From Methylobacterium nonmethylotrophicum (GTDB lineage: Bacteria; Pseudomonadota; Alphaproteobacteria; Rhizobiales; Beijerinckiaceae): 64,000 bases of DNA. This document shows positions 43,901 through 51,771 of the stretch, piece by piece. How positions within the stretch are numbered: the stretch's first letter is position 1; each line of letters opens with the position of its first letter. A program made the translations under genes and the position numbers. The notes below the pieces were generated by a model that saw only the letters and a list, made by a program, of their open reading frames with translations, made no database searches and was not told where the DNA came from. The DNA is taken from assembly GCF_004745635.1 (NCBI RefSeq), contig NZ_SRLB01000027.1:20497-84496 (forward strand), written 5' to 3'.

Positions 43901-44423
43901 CGCTCTCGGCGGCCTCGATGCGGGCCACCTCGGCGAGGTACTTCTCCCGGTCGGCCTTCTTGACCGCGGAGGCGTTGGCGAGCGCCGATTTCGGCGTCTC
44001 GAGCCCGATCTTGGTCATCGCGTCGCGGAAGAGGCTGCGATCCTCCGCCTTGTCGATCGCCTCCGCGGTGGCGCCGATCATCTGGACGCCGAACTTCTCC
44101 AGCACGCCCATGCGCTTGAGCGAGAGGGCGCAGTTCAGCGCGGTCTGGCCGCCCATGGTCGGGAGCAGCGCGTCGGGCCGCTCCTTCTCGATGATGCGGG
44201 CGACGATCTCCGGGGTGATCGGCTCGACGTAGGTGGCGTCGGCGAGATCCGGATCGGTCATGATCGTCGCCGGATTCGAGTTGACCAGGATGATCCGGTA
44301 GCCTTCCTCGCGCAGGGCCTTGCAGGCCTGCGTTCCGGAATAGTCGAACTCGCATGCCTGCCCGATGACGATCGGGCCCGCGCCGATGATGAGGATGGAG
44401 GAGAGATCGGTGCGCTTGGGCAT
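40950..44423 (-). CDS. carB: carbamoyl-phosphate synthase large subunit
   Basis: CarB makes carbamoyl phosphate from bicarbonate, glutamine-derived ammonia and two ATP, feeding pyrimidine and arginine synthesis. The 1157-residue protein has two homologous ATP-grasp halves (GTGGGIAYN-type loop in the first; PFVVRPSYVLGGRAM in the second), the oligomerisation region, and the C-terminal MGS-like allosteric domain (TTGTQRYLVENG). About 65 residues are inserted in the first half after GLETPKSALAN (KKADREKYLAEVARIE to RRKRYGEHA), which explains the length beyond the E. coli enzyme; this insertion is usual in Rhizobiales CarB. The small subunit carA is not in the window. Confidence 0.97.
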   Translation of the reverse strand: MPKRTDLSSILIIGAGPIVIGQACEFDYSGTQACKALREEGYRIILVNSNPATIMTDPDLADATYVEPITPEIVARIIEKERPDALLPTMGGQTALNCALSLKRMGVLEKFGVQMIGATAEAIDKAEDRSLFRDAMTKIGLETPKSALANASAVKKADREKYLAEVARIEAAESDPAARRSALAAFERKWASGENDRRKRYGEHAIGQALVALAEVGLPAIIRPSFTLGGTGGGIAYNREEFLDIVERGIDASPTNEVLIEESVLGWKEYEMEVVRDRADNCIIVCSIENVDPMGVHTGDSITVAPALTLTDKEYQRMRDASLAVLREIGVETGGSNVQFAIDPATGRMIVIEMNPRVSRSSALASKATGFPIAKVAAKLAVGYTLDEIANDITGGATPASFEPTIDYVVTKIPRFAFEKFPGAEPTLTTAMKSVGEAMAIGRTFAESLQKALRSLETGLTGLDDIEIEGLGKGDDRNAIKAAIGTPTPDRLLKVAQALRLGVSHEEVHASCRIDPWFLEQLQGIIDLETKVKRFGLPKTAGAFRQLKAAGFSDARLAVLAGTDEGAVRAARRALAVRPVFKRIDTCAAEFKSPTAYMYSTYVAPFAGAVADEAEPSGEKKVIILGGGPNRIGQGIEFDYCCCHACFALSDAGYETIMVNCNPETVSTDYDTSDRLYFEPLTAEDVLEIIETERQAGTLHGVIVQFGGQTPLKLARALEEAGVPILGTSPDAIDLAEDRDRFKRLLDKLHLKQPKNGIAYSVEQSRLIAADLGLPFVVRPSYVLGGRAMAIIRDETQFADYLLDTLPSLIPSDVKARYPNDKTGQINTVLGKNPLLFDRYLSDAIEVDVDAVSDGKDVFIAGIMEHIEEAGIHSGDSACSLPPRSLSPETIAELERQTRGLALALEVGGLMNVQYAIKDGEIYVLEVNPRASRTVPFVAKVIGEPIAKIAARIMAGEPLASFGLKPKTLAHIAVKEAVFPFARFPGVDVLLGPEMRSTGEVIGLDRGFGVAFAKSQLGSGTQVPRSGTVFVSVRDDDKARILPAIKLLAEVGFAVVATTGTQRYLVENGVPAARINKVLEGRPHVVDAIKNGDIHLVFNTTEGAGALSDSRSLRRAALLHKVPYYTTLAGAMAAAEGIKAYLEDDLEVRALQEYFAA

Positions 44424-44572
44424 CGGACGCTTCAGACTCGTGCGGCGCGCTGCCCCGTCCCTCGGCCCCGTCTCGGGGCCCGGGAAGGCGTCGAGGCGGG
44501 GGCGGAACGTCCGGGAGCGGCGGGGATTGCGTTGGGCGCCCTTAGCATAGGCGTGCAGATCAGGGGAAGGGT

Positions 44573-45358
44573 GTGGCCGGGAGCGTGAACACCGGGGGAG
44601 ATGCGCGCTGGACGCTGGTCACCGGCGCGTCGAGCGGAATCGGGGCCGAGATCGCCCGCGCCTTCGCGGGCCACGGCCGGCCGCTGGTGCTGAGCGCCCG
44701 GCGCACGGAGCGGCTCGAGGCGCTGGCGGCGGAGCTGGCGGTCCCGGTCGCGGTGGTGCCGGCCGACCTCGCGGCGCCGGGCGGCGCCGAGGGCCTGATC
44801 GCCGCCGTCGCGGCGAAGGGCATCGTCCTGCACACCCTCGTCAACAATGCCGGCTTCGGCCTGCGCGGCCGCTTCGCTGCCCTGCCGGCCCGCGACCAGG
44901 CCGAGATGGTGGCGGTCAACGTCACGGCGCCGACGATCCTCTGCCGCCTGGTGCTGCCCGGCCTGATCGCCCGGCGCGCGGGCGGCATCCTCAACGTCGC
45001 CTCGGTGGTGGGCTACCTCCCCGGGCCGAACATGGCCGCCTACTACGCCAGCAAGGCCTACCTGCTGTCGCTCTCGGAAGCCCTCTACGAGGAAGCCCGG
45101 CCCCACGGGGTCACCGTCACGGCGATCTGTCCCGGCGCCACCGCGACGGAGTTCTCGGCGCGGGCCGATGTCGGCGGCACCAAGCGCGTCACCGGCACCG
45201 TGATGACGCCGGGAGCGGTCGCGCGCGCCGCGGTCGCCGGCCACCTCGCCGGCCGGGCGGTGGTGATCCCGGGGGCGGCGAACCGGGCGGCTGTGCTCGG
45301 TGCGCGCCTGATGCCGCGCTGGCTCAGCCGAAAGGTGGCGGCTCGCCTGCAGGGATGA
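44573..45358 (+). CDS. short-chain dehydrogenase/reductase (DltE/YqjQ-like SDR)
   Basis: A 261-residue oxidoreductase with TGASSGIG, an Arg-rich loop after the second strand (LSARRTERLEAL) that favours NADP(H), NNAGFGLRG, NVASVVGYLPGP carrying the catalytic Ser, and YYASKAY. The C-terminal GLxxR-type region (ARLMPRWLSRKVAARLQG) is typical of the broad YqjQ/DltE-like SDR group. It uses a GTG start with AGGGGAAGG just upstream and diverges from carB. The substrate is unknown. Confidence 0.85.
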   Translation: MAGSVNTGGDARWTLVTGASSGIGAEIARAFAGHGRPLVLSARRTERLEALAAELAVPVAVVPADLAAPGGAEGLIAAVAAKGIVLHTLVNNAGFGLRGRFAALPARDQAEMVAVNVTAPTILCRLVLPGLIARRAGGILNVASVVGYLPGPNMAAYYASKAYLLSLSEALYEEARPHGVTVTAICPGATATEFSARADVGGTKRVTGTVMTPGAVARAAVAGHLAGRAVVIPGAANRAAVLGARLMPRWLSRKVAARLQG

Positions 45359-45455
45359 TCCCGACTTCGCCGGTTTCAGGTCATCTTCGGTTCAGTGCCG
45401 GGCGCTAGACCAGAGCGGGGCGGCACGGGCCGCCGGGCTTCTTCCGGGTTGCGTC

Positions 45456-45929
45456 GTGGCGAGCGAACCGAATTCGAAACCCCGCGCGACGATGCGCGGC
45501 GACGCCCTCGCGGCCCTGGCCCGGCAATTCGTGTCGTATCTCGGGGTAGGACTCGCGGCGCTCGCGGTCCATTACGGGGTGCTGATCGGCCTCGTCGAGA
45601 CCGGCCGGGCCGATTCGGTGCGGGCGGCGCTCGCCGGCTACCTCGCCGGAGCGATCGTTTCCTACGGCCTCAACCGCCGCCTCACCTTCGGCAGCGCACG
45701 CCCCCATGCCGAGGCGACCTGGCGCTTCGGCGTCGTGGCGGCGATCGGCTTCGGGCTCACCTGGCTGATCATGGCCGCCCTCACGCGCGGGCTCGGCCTG
45801 CCCTACCTCGCCGCCCAGGTGCTGGCGACGGGGGCGGTGGTGGTGTGGAATTTCCTCGGCCACCGGGTCTGGACCTTCGCGACGCGGCCGGCGGCGATGC
45901 TGCGGGAGGGGGCGTCGGGGGTGCGGTGA
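45456..45929 (+). CDS. GtrA family small membrane protein
   Basis: A 157-residue protein with four membrane helices in the GtrA/DPMS-like pattern: RQFVSYLGVGLAALAVHYG opens the first helix, and GYLAGAIVSYGLNRRLTFGS carries the family N-R-x-x-T-F signature. GAVVVWNFLGHRVWTF is the matching repeat near the end. GtrA proteins help flip polyprenyl-linked sugars, usually beside a glycosyltransferase; none is adjacent here. The start is GTG 45456. Confidence 0.87.
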   Translation: MASEPNSKPRATMRGDALAALARQFVSYLGVGLAALAVHYGVLIGLVETGRADSVRAALAGYLAGAIVSYGLNRRLTFGSARPHAEATWRFGVVAAIGFGLTWLIMAALTRGLGLPYLAAQVLATGAVVVWNFLGHRVWTFATRPAAMLREGASGVR

Positions 45930-46065
45930 GGCCGGAGCCTCGTGGGACGGTCTCGGCACCGCACACAGTCAGCTCAAGGTTTCCCCCCTCTCGGCGTCAC
46001 CCCGGGGCCGCGCAGCGGAACCCAGAATGCCAGCAACAATCATCGACTCCCGTCGTCCGGACGCG

Positions 46066-46099
46066 AAAAGGCCGCCTCGACCCGTCGGGGAGGCGGCCT
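46066..46099 (-). terminator. terminator of rplS
   Basis: On the minus strand AGGCCGCCTC and GAGGCGGCCT form a 10-bp stem around an 11-nt loop, followed by TTT. It lies 30 bp past the rplS stop codon. The 90 bp between it and the GtrA gene contain a degraded CACCCCGGGG-type intergenic repeat. Confidence 0.85.
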
Positions 46100-46128
46100 C
46101 TTCGATCTTCTCGGATTGAGGGAAACCC

Positions 46129-46521
46129 TTACTCCGCGGCGGCGGGCTTCTTGCCCTTCTCGGCGCCGCGCTCGGCGCGCTCGGCGATGCGGGCCGACTT
46201 GCCGCGGCGATCGCGCAGGTAATACAGCTTGGCGCGGCGGACCTTGCCGCGGCGGCTCACCTTGATCGAGTCGATCAGCGGCGAGTAGATCGGGAAGACG
46301 CGCTCGACGCCCTCGCCGTAGGAGATCTTGCGGACGGTGAAGCTCTCGTTGATGCCGCCGCCGGAGCGGGCGATCACCACGCCCTCGTAGGCCTGGACGC
46401 GGGTGCGCTCGCCTTCCTTCACCTTGACGTTCACGATCACCGTGTCGCCGGGCTCGAAGTCGGGGATCGTCTTGCCGAGCTGGGCGATCTGCTCCTGCTC
46501 GAGCTGCTGGATGATGTTCAT
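46129..46521 (-). CDS. rplS: 50S ribosomal protein L19
   Basis: L19 lies at the 30S-50S interface. The 130-residue protein has the full family core: FEPGDTVIVNVKVKEG, QAYEGVVIARSGGGINESF, VERVFPIYSPLIDSIKV and RRGKVRRAKLYYLRDRRGKSARI. A short Lys/Ala tail follows, common in Rhizobiales. The start at the ATG complementary to 46519-46521 is the conserved one. TrmD and RimM, the usual partners upstream, are not beside it; instead there is a 272-bp gap and a divergent gene. Confidence 0.96.
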   Translation of the reverse strand: MNIIQQLEQEQIAQLGKTIPDFEPGDTVIVNVKVKEGERTRVQAYEGVVIARSGGGINESFTVRKISYGEGVERVFPIYSPLIDSIKVSRRGKVRRAKLYYLRDRRGKSARIAERAERGAEKGKKPAAAE

Positions 46522-46793
46522 GTCAAACTCCTGCCGTCGCCGCCGCGCCCCGGGATGGGATCCGGCGTCAGGATTTCGGCGTCCTGTTGTGAGTTGCCGG
46601 CTCCTTACAGGAACGCTTGCGGCTTGTCGACACGGTCGGCCGTGACTTTTCAGCCACGCGCCGGCTCGATTTGACGCAGCGGCAGGGATTCGCGGAACCG
46701 GTCCAGGCGGTCGGGGTTGGGCGGCTCGGAGGGGCGCCTGCCGGCGCGCCCCCGGGACCAAGCGGTCCCGCACCAGACGGAGGACCAACCGCC

Positions 46794-47078
46794 ATGCTGA
46801 CGCGCTGGACGATCGCCGGCCTTGCCGCCCTTGCCTTCGGCGGCCTCGCCGCGCCCGCGAGCGCCGCCCCGGCCGGACCGGGCCTCGCCGGCCTGCTCGC
46901 CCCCGAGGCGCCGGTGACGCAGGTCGCCGAGGGCTGCGGCCCCGGCTTCGCCCGCGGGCCCTACGGCCGCTGCCGGCCGATCTACGGCCGCCGCTTCTAC
47001 GGCCCGCCGCCCGGCTACGGCCGCCGCTGCTTCATCCGCCCGACGCCGTATGGGCCGCGCCGGATCTGCCGTTTCTGA
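46794..47078 (+). CDS. small secreted Cys/Gly/Arg-rich protein (GCGxGxxRGPxGRC type)
   Basis: A 94-residue exported protein. Residues 1-25 form a signal peptide ending ASAAP. The mature chain carries GCGPGFARGPYGRCRPIYG followed by Tyr/Pro/Arg-rich repeats and two further Cys residues near the end (RRCFIRP, RRICRF). The four cysteines can make two disulfides. Many Methylobacterium and Bradyrhizobium genomes encode several such proteins of unknown role. The start has a good GGAGGA site 9 bp upstream. Confidence 0.75.
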   Translation: MLTRWTIAGLAALAFGGLAAPASAAPAGPGLAGLLAPEAPVTQVAEGCGPGFARGPYGRCRPIYGRRFYGPPPGYGRRCFIRPTPYGPRRICRF

Positions 47079-47123
47079 GCGGCTGCCCCTGAGACCGGGG
47101 CGGGGACCAAAGCCCCGTCCCGC

Positions 47124-48821
47124 TCACCGGCCCCGCGGCCGGAAGGCCACGAGCGTCATGTCGTCCCGCCGCGGCTCCGGCCCGCGATGGGCGGCGAGCG
47201 CCGCCTCCAGGGCCGCGACCTGCCCGTCGAGGGGCAGGTCGCGGTGCCGGTCGAGGATCGCGGCCACGCCCTTGTGCCCGAGGAGCCGCCGGGACGCGCC
47301 GCCCATCTGGTCGCTGACGCCGTCCGTCATCAGGAAGAAGGTCTGCCCGTCGGAGAGCGGGAGGATGGTGGCGGCGAGCGCCTCCTCCCGCCCGGTGCGC
47401 CGGTAGCCGAGGCCGTGGCGCCGGCCCTTGATCCGCGTGACCTCGGTCTCCGTCACGACCGTGAGGGCGAGTCCGGCGCCGGCGAAGTGCAGGCTGCGGG
47501 TCGCTCGGTCGAGGATGCAGACGCCGCAATCGAATCCGTCATCCGATCCGGCGGACCCGCCCGTCCCCGGTCCCGGCCCGTCCTGTCCCTTCGTCTCCTG
47601 GCGCAGCCGCGCCCGCACCACGCCGTCGAGGGCGGCCAGGATCGCGTCGGGCCGGCGCAGGCCCTGGTCGTGCAGGATCCGGTCGAGGGCCGTCGCCACG
47701 ATCAGGGTCAGGAAGGCGCCGGGCACGCCGTGGCCGGTGCAGTCCGCCACCACCACCACGCTGAGGCCGTCGATCTCCTCGATCCAGAAATAGTCGCCGC
47801 CGACGACGTGCAGCGGCTCCCAGAGCACCGCGGCCTCGAGCCCGGCTCCCCGGAGGGCTTGCGGTCCCGGCAGCACCGCCTGCTGGATGCGGCGGGCGTA
47901 GCCCAGGCTCTCCATCACCAGGCCGTTCGCCTCCGCCAGCCGAGCATGGGTACGCTCGAGCTCGGCGAGCAGGTGGCGGGCCTCGTCGCCGCTGCGCAGG
48001 CCCTCGACCATCCGGTTGAAGGCCTGCGAGATGTCGGCGATCTCCCGGCTCGGCCGCCGGCTCCCGGCGAGGTCGACGGTGACCCAGTCCTTGCGCTCGA
48101 CGCGGCCCATGGCCGACAGAAGCCGCGCCAGGGGCGCCAGAACGTGGCGCCGGACCGCGAGCCGCAAGGTGAGCCCGAAGGCCAGCATCAGCGCCAGGCT
48201 GGCGGCGAGCACCATCACGAACTGCTTCTCGGCATTGGCCCGCAGGGCCTCGGCCGACAGGACCAGGGTCAGGCTTCCGGCGGGCTGGGCGGCCGGGCCG
48301 GCCTCGATCTCCGCCGCGACCTGGATGCGCTCGAAGCTGCGGCCCCGGGGCTCGTCGCCGAGGCGCCCGACCACCGCGCCGGCGGCGTCGCGCAGCACCG
48401 CGGAGCGGAAGGCCGGGTCGAGGGCGAGGGCCTGGAGCTGCGGGCCATGGGCATGGGTCCAGCCCGGCCGGGCGAGGGCGCGGGCCGTCATGTCCGCCAT
48501 CATCTGCGCGCGCTCGCCGTAGAGGCGGATCTGGTCGGCGTAGTTGACCCAGGCGATCACCACCTGGGTCGCCAGCACCACCGCGGCGATCACCGGGAAG
48601 AGGCGCAGGAACAGCGCATGGGCGAGGCCGTCGAGGTTGCGGCCGCGGGCGGCGCCCCGCAGGGCGCCCGGGCGCATCGTGTCGGCGCCGCCATCCTGGG
48701 TCGTCGGCACCTCGGTGAAGCCGAGATCGGCGAGCGTGTCGCCCCGGCGCAGGGGGCCGGCGCCGCGCAGGGATCCGCCGCGGCGGGAGAGCGGGGCCGG
48801 CGCCAGGCTCTCGCCGCTCAA
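47124..48821 (-). CDS. siaA: membrane PP2C-type phosphatase, SiaA-like
   Basis: SiaA dephosphorylates the partner protein SiaC and so switches on the diguanylate cyclase SiaD. This protein has an N-terminal membrane segment (ALFLRLFPVIAAVVLATQ), a periplasmic sensor region, a second membrane segment (VMVLAASLALMLAFGLTLRLAV), a HAMP-like helix, and a SpoIIE/PP2C phosphatase domain with the metal-binding aspartates in VVGGDYFW, VADCTGHGVPGAF, LMTDGVSDQ and PRRDDMTL. I placed the start at a TTG overlapping the siaD stop codon (565 residues); ATG 48677 is the alternative (517 residues). In Pseudomonas siaA is first in its operon; here it is last. Confidence 0.85.
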   Translation of the reverse strand: MSGESLAPAPLSRRGGSLRGAGPLRRGDTLADLGFTEVPTTQDGGADTMRPGALRGAARGRNLDGLAHALFLRLFPVIAAVVLATQVVIAWVNYADQIRLYGERAQMMADMTARALARPGWTHAHGPQLQALALDPAFRSAVLRDAAGAVVGRLGDEPRGRSFERIQVAAEIEAGPAAQPAGSLTLVLSAEALRANAEKQFVMVLAASLALMLAFGLTLRLAVRRHVLAPLARLLSAMGRVERKDWVTVDLAGSRRPSREIADISQAFNRMVEGLRSGDEARHLLAELERTHARLAEANGLVMESLGYARRIQQAVLPGPQALRGAGLEAAVLWEPLHVVGGDYFWIEEIDGLSVVVVADCTGHGVPGAFLTLIVATALDRILHDQGLRRPDAILAALDGVVRARLRQETKGQDGPGPGTGGSAGSDDGFDCGVCILDRATRSLHFAGAGLALTVVTETEVTRIKGRRHGLGYRRTGREEALAATILPLSDGQTFFLMTDGVSDQMGGASRRLLGHKGVAAILDRHRDLPLDGQVAALEAALAAHRGPEPRRDDMTLVAFRPRGR

Positions 48822-49735
48822 GGCGCGCTCCCGGTGCCGGCGGGCGCCCGGTGCACGCGGTTGCGGCCGCCGCGCTTGGCGGCGTAGAGCGCCGCGTCGG
48901 CCCGGCGCATCGCCGCCTCCAGGCTCTCCTCCGGCTCGGCCGCCGCCAGCCCGATGCTGACCGTGATGCCGATCGGCCCGGCCTCGGTGCCGACCGGGCT
49001 TCCCGCCACGGCGGCGCGGATGCGCTCGGCGATCATCGCACCGTCCTCGGGTCCGGTCTCGACCAGGAGCACGGCGAATTCCTCGCCCCCGAGCCGCCCG
49101 ACGGCGTCGAGGGGGCGCAGGGCCCGGCGGCAGGCGGCCACGAAGGCGACCAGCGCCGCGTCGCCGGCGGCGTGGCCGTGGCTGTCGTTGACGAGCTTGA
49201 ACCGGTCGATGTCGAGCATCAGGAGGCAGGCCGGCCGGTCGCTCCGGCGCGGCCAGTCCCGGGCGCAGACCTCGAGGAAGCGCCGGCGGGCGAGCGCCCC
49301 GGTCAGCGGGTCGGTGTCGGCGAGGCGCCGCAGCTCCGCCTCCAGGCGGGCGCTGGTCTCGATCTCGCCCGAGAGGGCGGCGTTGAGCGATTGCAGGTCG
49401 CGCTGCTGCTCGGCGAGGCGCTTGTTGGCCTTCTGCAGGTCGGCCTGCATGCGGTCGCTCAGGCGCACCAGCCGGCGCTGCTCGCGGTAGCCGCGGCGAT
49501 AGGCCTCCGCCAGCACCTTCACGCCGTCCGCTACCGCGGCGAGCTGGGTCAGCATGATCTCGGTCCGGTCGAGGACGGCCTCCTCGTTGTCGAACAGGCT
49601 GAACACGTTGCCGGCGCCCGTGTGGCCGGCACCTCTGCGCCCCTCGCCGGCCTTGGGCCCGTGCGCGCCCTCGCGCTCCCCGGGAGGCTCGCCATCCGTC
49701 ACCGCCGCGCGCTCCGGGGCTGCCCTCGTCGTCAT
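48818..49735 (-). CDS. siaD: diguanylate cyclase (GGDEF), SiaD-like
   Basis: A 305-residue cytoplasmic enzyme making c-di-GMP. The N-terminal half is helical and coiled-coil (about residues 60-135, DRTEIMLTQLAAV to LEAELRRLAD), the region that receives regulatory input in SiaD. The GGDEF domain begins DTDPLTGALARRRF and has the active site GGEEF with an intact inhibitory I-site RPLD five residues before it, so feedback inhibition is expected. It overlaps both neighbours by 4 bp (siaC upstream, siaA downstream), a strong sign of coupled translation. Confidence 0.88.
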   Translation of the reverse strand: MTTRAAPERAAVTDGEPPGEREGAHGPKAGEGRRGAGHTGAGNVFSLFDNEEAVLDRTEIMLTQLAAVADGVKVLAEAYRRGYREQRRLVRLSDRMQADLQKANKRLAEQQRDLQSLNAALSGEIETSARLEAELRRLADTDPLTGALARRRFLEVCARDWPRRSDRPACLLMLDIDRFKLVNDSHGHAAGDAALVAFVAACRRALRPLDAVGRLGGEEFAVLLVETGPEDGAMIAERIRAAVAGSPVGTEAGPIGITVSIGLAAAEPEESLEAAMRRADAALYAAKRGGRNRVHRAPAGTGSAP

Positions 49736-50118
49736 GCCGCCGTCTCCTGGACCATCTCGAACCGGGCATGCGAGAAGTCGGCGGCGAAATCCTCGCCGGC
49801 CTCCGCGATGGTGTCGTCGCCTTCCGCGTAGAGCCAGCGGATCGTCACCGGGCGGCCCTCCTGGGCGGCGTCCTCCAGGGGCATGAACAGGTTCATCAAG
49901 GCCTTGGCGCTCGACGAGTTGAAGTAGGAGAGGGCCACGTCGAAGGTCAGCGGCGTCGCCCCGTCCTCCAGGTAGGCGCGCAGGGACCGGAGCAGCGGGC
50001 CGTAGAAGGCGGCGGCGTCCTCGGGGTAGGATTCGCCGCGCAGGAGCAGGTGCCCGGCGGCGAAGTCGAAATCGACCAGCGGCGAGCGGCTGGTGGCGGG
50101 GATCTGGATCCGGTCCAT
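49732..50118 (-). CDS. siaC: SiaC-like regulatory phosphoprotein (DUF1987)
   Basis: SiaC is the partner-switch protein of the Sia pathway: unphosphorylated SiaC binds and activates SiaD, and phosphorylation by SiaB releases it. The 128-residue protein has the DUF1987 core PLVDFDFAAGHLLLRGESYPED and LTFDVALSYFNSSSAKALMN. In Pseudomonas SiaC the modified residue is Thr68; here residues 68-70 are Ser-Ser-Ser, so a serine may replace the threonine. It sits between the kinase (11-bp gap) and the cyclase (4-bp overlap). Confidence 0.88.
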   Translation of the reverse strand: MDRIQIPATSRSPLVDFDFAAGHLLLRGESYPEDAAAFYGPLLRSLRAYLEDGATPLTFDVALSYFNSSSAKALMNLFMPLEDAAQEGRPVTIRWLYAEGDDTIAEAGEDFAADFSHARFEMVQETAA

Positions 50119-50129
50119 CGTCGCGCGCC

Positions 50130-50684
50130 TCAGATGAAGGCCTTGAGGCAGAAGAAGCAGCGGTCGTCGCCGCGCGCCTGGAAGTCGTACTCGACCGGGG
50201 CGCTGGCGCGCCGGGCGATCTCGATCAGCCCGATGCTGCCGCCGAGGCTGCCCTCGTCGGCGGGCTGGCGCAGCCGCTCGCGGTAGTACTTCCTGAGCTC
50301 GTCGCCCGACAGGCCGGCGATGTGGTCGAGCCGGGCCCGCAAGCCCGTGACGTGCTCGCCCGGCACCTCGTTGCCGCAGGCCACGAAGAAGCGCCCGCCC
50401 TCGACCCCGACCACGATCAGGCCGGCGCTCACCAGGCCGCCCGCCGGGCTGCCGGGCGGCACCAGCTTGTCGGCGGAGTAGCGGATGATGTTCTGCGCCT
50501 GCTCGACGAAGACCGAGAAGACGCGCTTCGACACCGCGGCGTCGGTGGCGCCCTGCTGCATCCGCAGCTTCAGGACCTCGCCGAGGGAGAACAGGACGTT
50601 CTCCGAGAGGTCGCCGCCGAACGACAGGATGATCCCGTTGCGCCGGGACGCCTCGTGGAACGCCATGAAGTCCGTTGCGAGCAC
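50130..50684 (-). CDS. siaB: SiaB-like protein kinase (DUF6272, GHKL-type)
   Basis: SiaB phosphorylates SiaC and thereby turns off SiaD. The 184-residue protein has the SiaB pattern: FHEASRRNGIILSFGGDLSE at the start, the ATP-binding N-box in VEQAQNIIRYS, and the C-terminal G-box GSLGGSIGLIEIARRAS. The length matches the family. I chose the GTG complementary to 50682-50684, five bases after GGGAGAGA; an ATG 19 codons upstream would add basic residues not typical of the family. It is first in the four-gene unit, so the promoter should lie in the gap that follows. Confidence 0.82.
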   Translation of the reverse strand: MLATDFMAFHEASRRNGIILSFGGDLSENVLFSLGEVLKLRMQQGATDAAVSKRVFSVFVEQAQNIIRYSADKLVPPGSPAGGLVSAGLIVVGVEGGRFFVACGNEVPGEHVTGLRARLDHIAGLSGDELRKYYRERLRQPADEGSLGGSIGLIEIARRASAPVEYDFQARGDDRCFFCLKAFI

Positions 50685-51123
50685 CGATCTCTCCCGCCTG
50701 GGGCCCGCGCTTGGGGCAAGGCCGGCCTCGGGTCTGTCCATCCGAGCCGCCCGAGGTCGTGGCCCGGACGGCATGATAGGATGCCGGGCCTCACCAGACT
50801 GTTACTCCTTCGAAAAACAGAAGTCCCTCGCCGATGTGAGGAAAAATTCGCCCGCTCGTCGTGGACAGACGATTTGTCATCCGAAGCATGCTCAAAATCT
50901 CTGCGACATGCTTCTTGATTGTGCAGCGACCATCATTTTCGCCACCTGTGTTCGTTCTTGGACAATGGGTCCCGGCTGCAGGAGAGCGCGCCGGCGAATC
51001 GGCCGGTCGCGCGAGATCCCGGTGATTCGCCCGGGCGGATCCGCAGGGTTCCCGCGCCGGACGCCCCTTGCGGGCGGCGGATCGGGCGGGCAGCATCCGC
51101 CGGGCGGCGGAGCGCGTCCGGGC
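50685..51123. other. divergent intergenic region between siaB and the stress protein gene
   Basis: About 440 bp without a convincing gene. The part from 50790 to 50960 is clearly richer in A and T than its surroundings, fitting a promoter region for both sides. I could not identify a reliable sigma-factor box, and open frames on either strand have no family resemblance. Confidence 0.5.
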
Positions 51124-51627
51124 ATGGTCGAGATCAAGCGGCGGCGGTCCTTCGAGGCCGGGCATCGGCTCAAGTTCATGGTGCTCGTCGACGAGACGCC
51201 GGAATGCGACCGCGCGGTGCATTTCGCGGTGCGCCGGGCGGCGCGGCTCGGCGCCCGGGTGGTGATGCTGGCGGTGGCCGAGCCGCCCGAGACGATGGAG
51301 TGGCTCGGCGTCGGCGACGCGATGCGGGCCGAGGCCGAGGCCGAGACGCAGGTGCGCCTGGAGACCCTCGCGGCGGCGGCGCGCCAGGCCGCCGGGGTCG
51401 ATCCGGAGCTCGTGGTGCGCACCGGCGAGCGCGCCGACGCGATCCTGCGCCTGATCGAGGAGGACGAGGACATCGCCTTCCTGGTGCTCGGCGCCGCCAC
51501 CGGCAGCGACGGGCCGGGCCCCCTCGTCTCCTCGATCGCCGGACGCGCCGCAGGCAGCTTCCCGGTGCCGGTGGTGATCGTGCCGGGCGCCCTGAGCGAG
51601 GCGGAGATCACGGCGCTCGCCGGTTGA
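51124..51627 (+). CDS. universal stress protein (UspA family)
   Basis: A 167-residue protein with one USP domain. It has the opening strand KFMVLVDETPECDRAVHFAV, the central helix LAAAARQAAGVDPELVVRTGE, and the closing region IAFLVLGAATG..GPLVSS where the ATP-binding G-x(n)-G-S loop is modified (GSDGPGPLVSS). Such proteins bind ATP or AMP and support survival under stress. I took ATG 51124 as the start; an open frame upstream is not family-like. It lies divergently from the Sia module, with no evidence that the two are functionally linked. Confidence 0.85.
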   Translation: MVEIKRRRSFEAGHRLKFMVLVDETPECDRAVHFAVRRAARLGARVVMLAVAEPPETMEWLGVGDAMRAEAEAETQVRLETLAAAARQAAGVDPELVVRTGERADAILRLIEEDEDIAFLVLGAATGSDGPGPLVSSIAGRAAGSFPVPVVIVPGALSEAEITALAG

Positions 51628-51695
51628 CGCGAGAGCGACATCCGGGATGCGGCCTCCATTGAGCTTTGGCGCGTTCGGGTCCACATCTCACCCCG

Positions 51696-51721
51696 GGCGC
51701 GCCCGCCTGCACGGGCGCGCC
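51696..51721 (+). terminator. GC-rich hairpin after the stress protein gene
   Basis: GGCGCGCCCG and CGGGCGCGCC form a 10-bp perfect stem with a 6-nt loop, 50 bp before the nfu start. Only GTT follows, so the terminator is weak at best. Confidence 0.55.
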
Positions 51722-51771
51722 GTTCCCGGCCGGCCCTTGAACCGGCGCAGAGAACCTGTCGAGGATCACCG

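Noticed and set aside
41064..44588. A 1174-residue plus-strand open frame opposite carB
   Set aside because: It mirrors carB codon for codon and has no recognisable domain.
47124..49769. Apparent 881-residue phosphatase with an Arg-rich N-terminus
   Set aside because: The first 300 residues are an out-of-frame reading of the GGDEF gene; the phosphatase begins near 48821.
50775..51123. Open frames on both strands in the siaB/stress-protein gap
   Set aside because: They cross an AT-richer promoter-like region, lack ribosome sites and show no family pattern.
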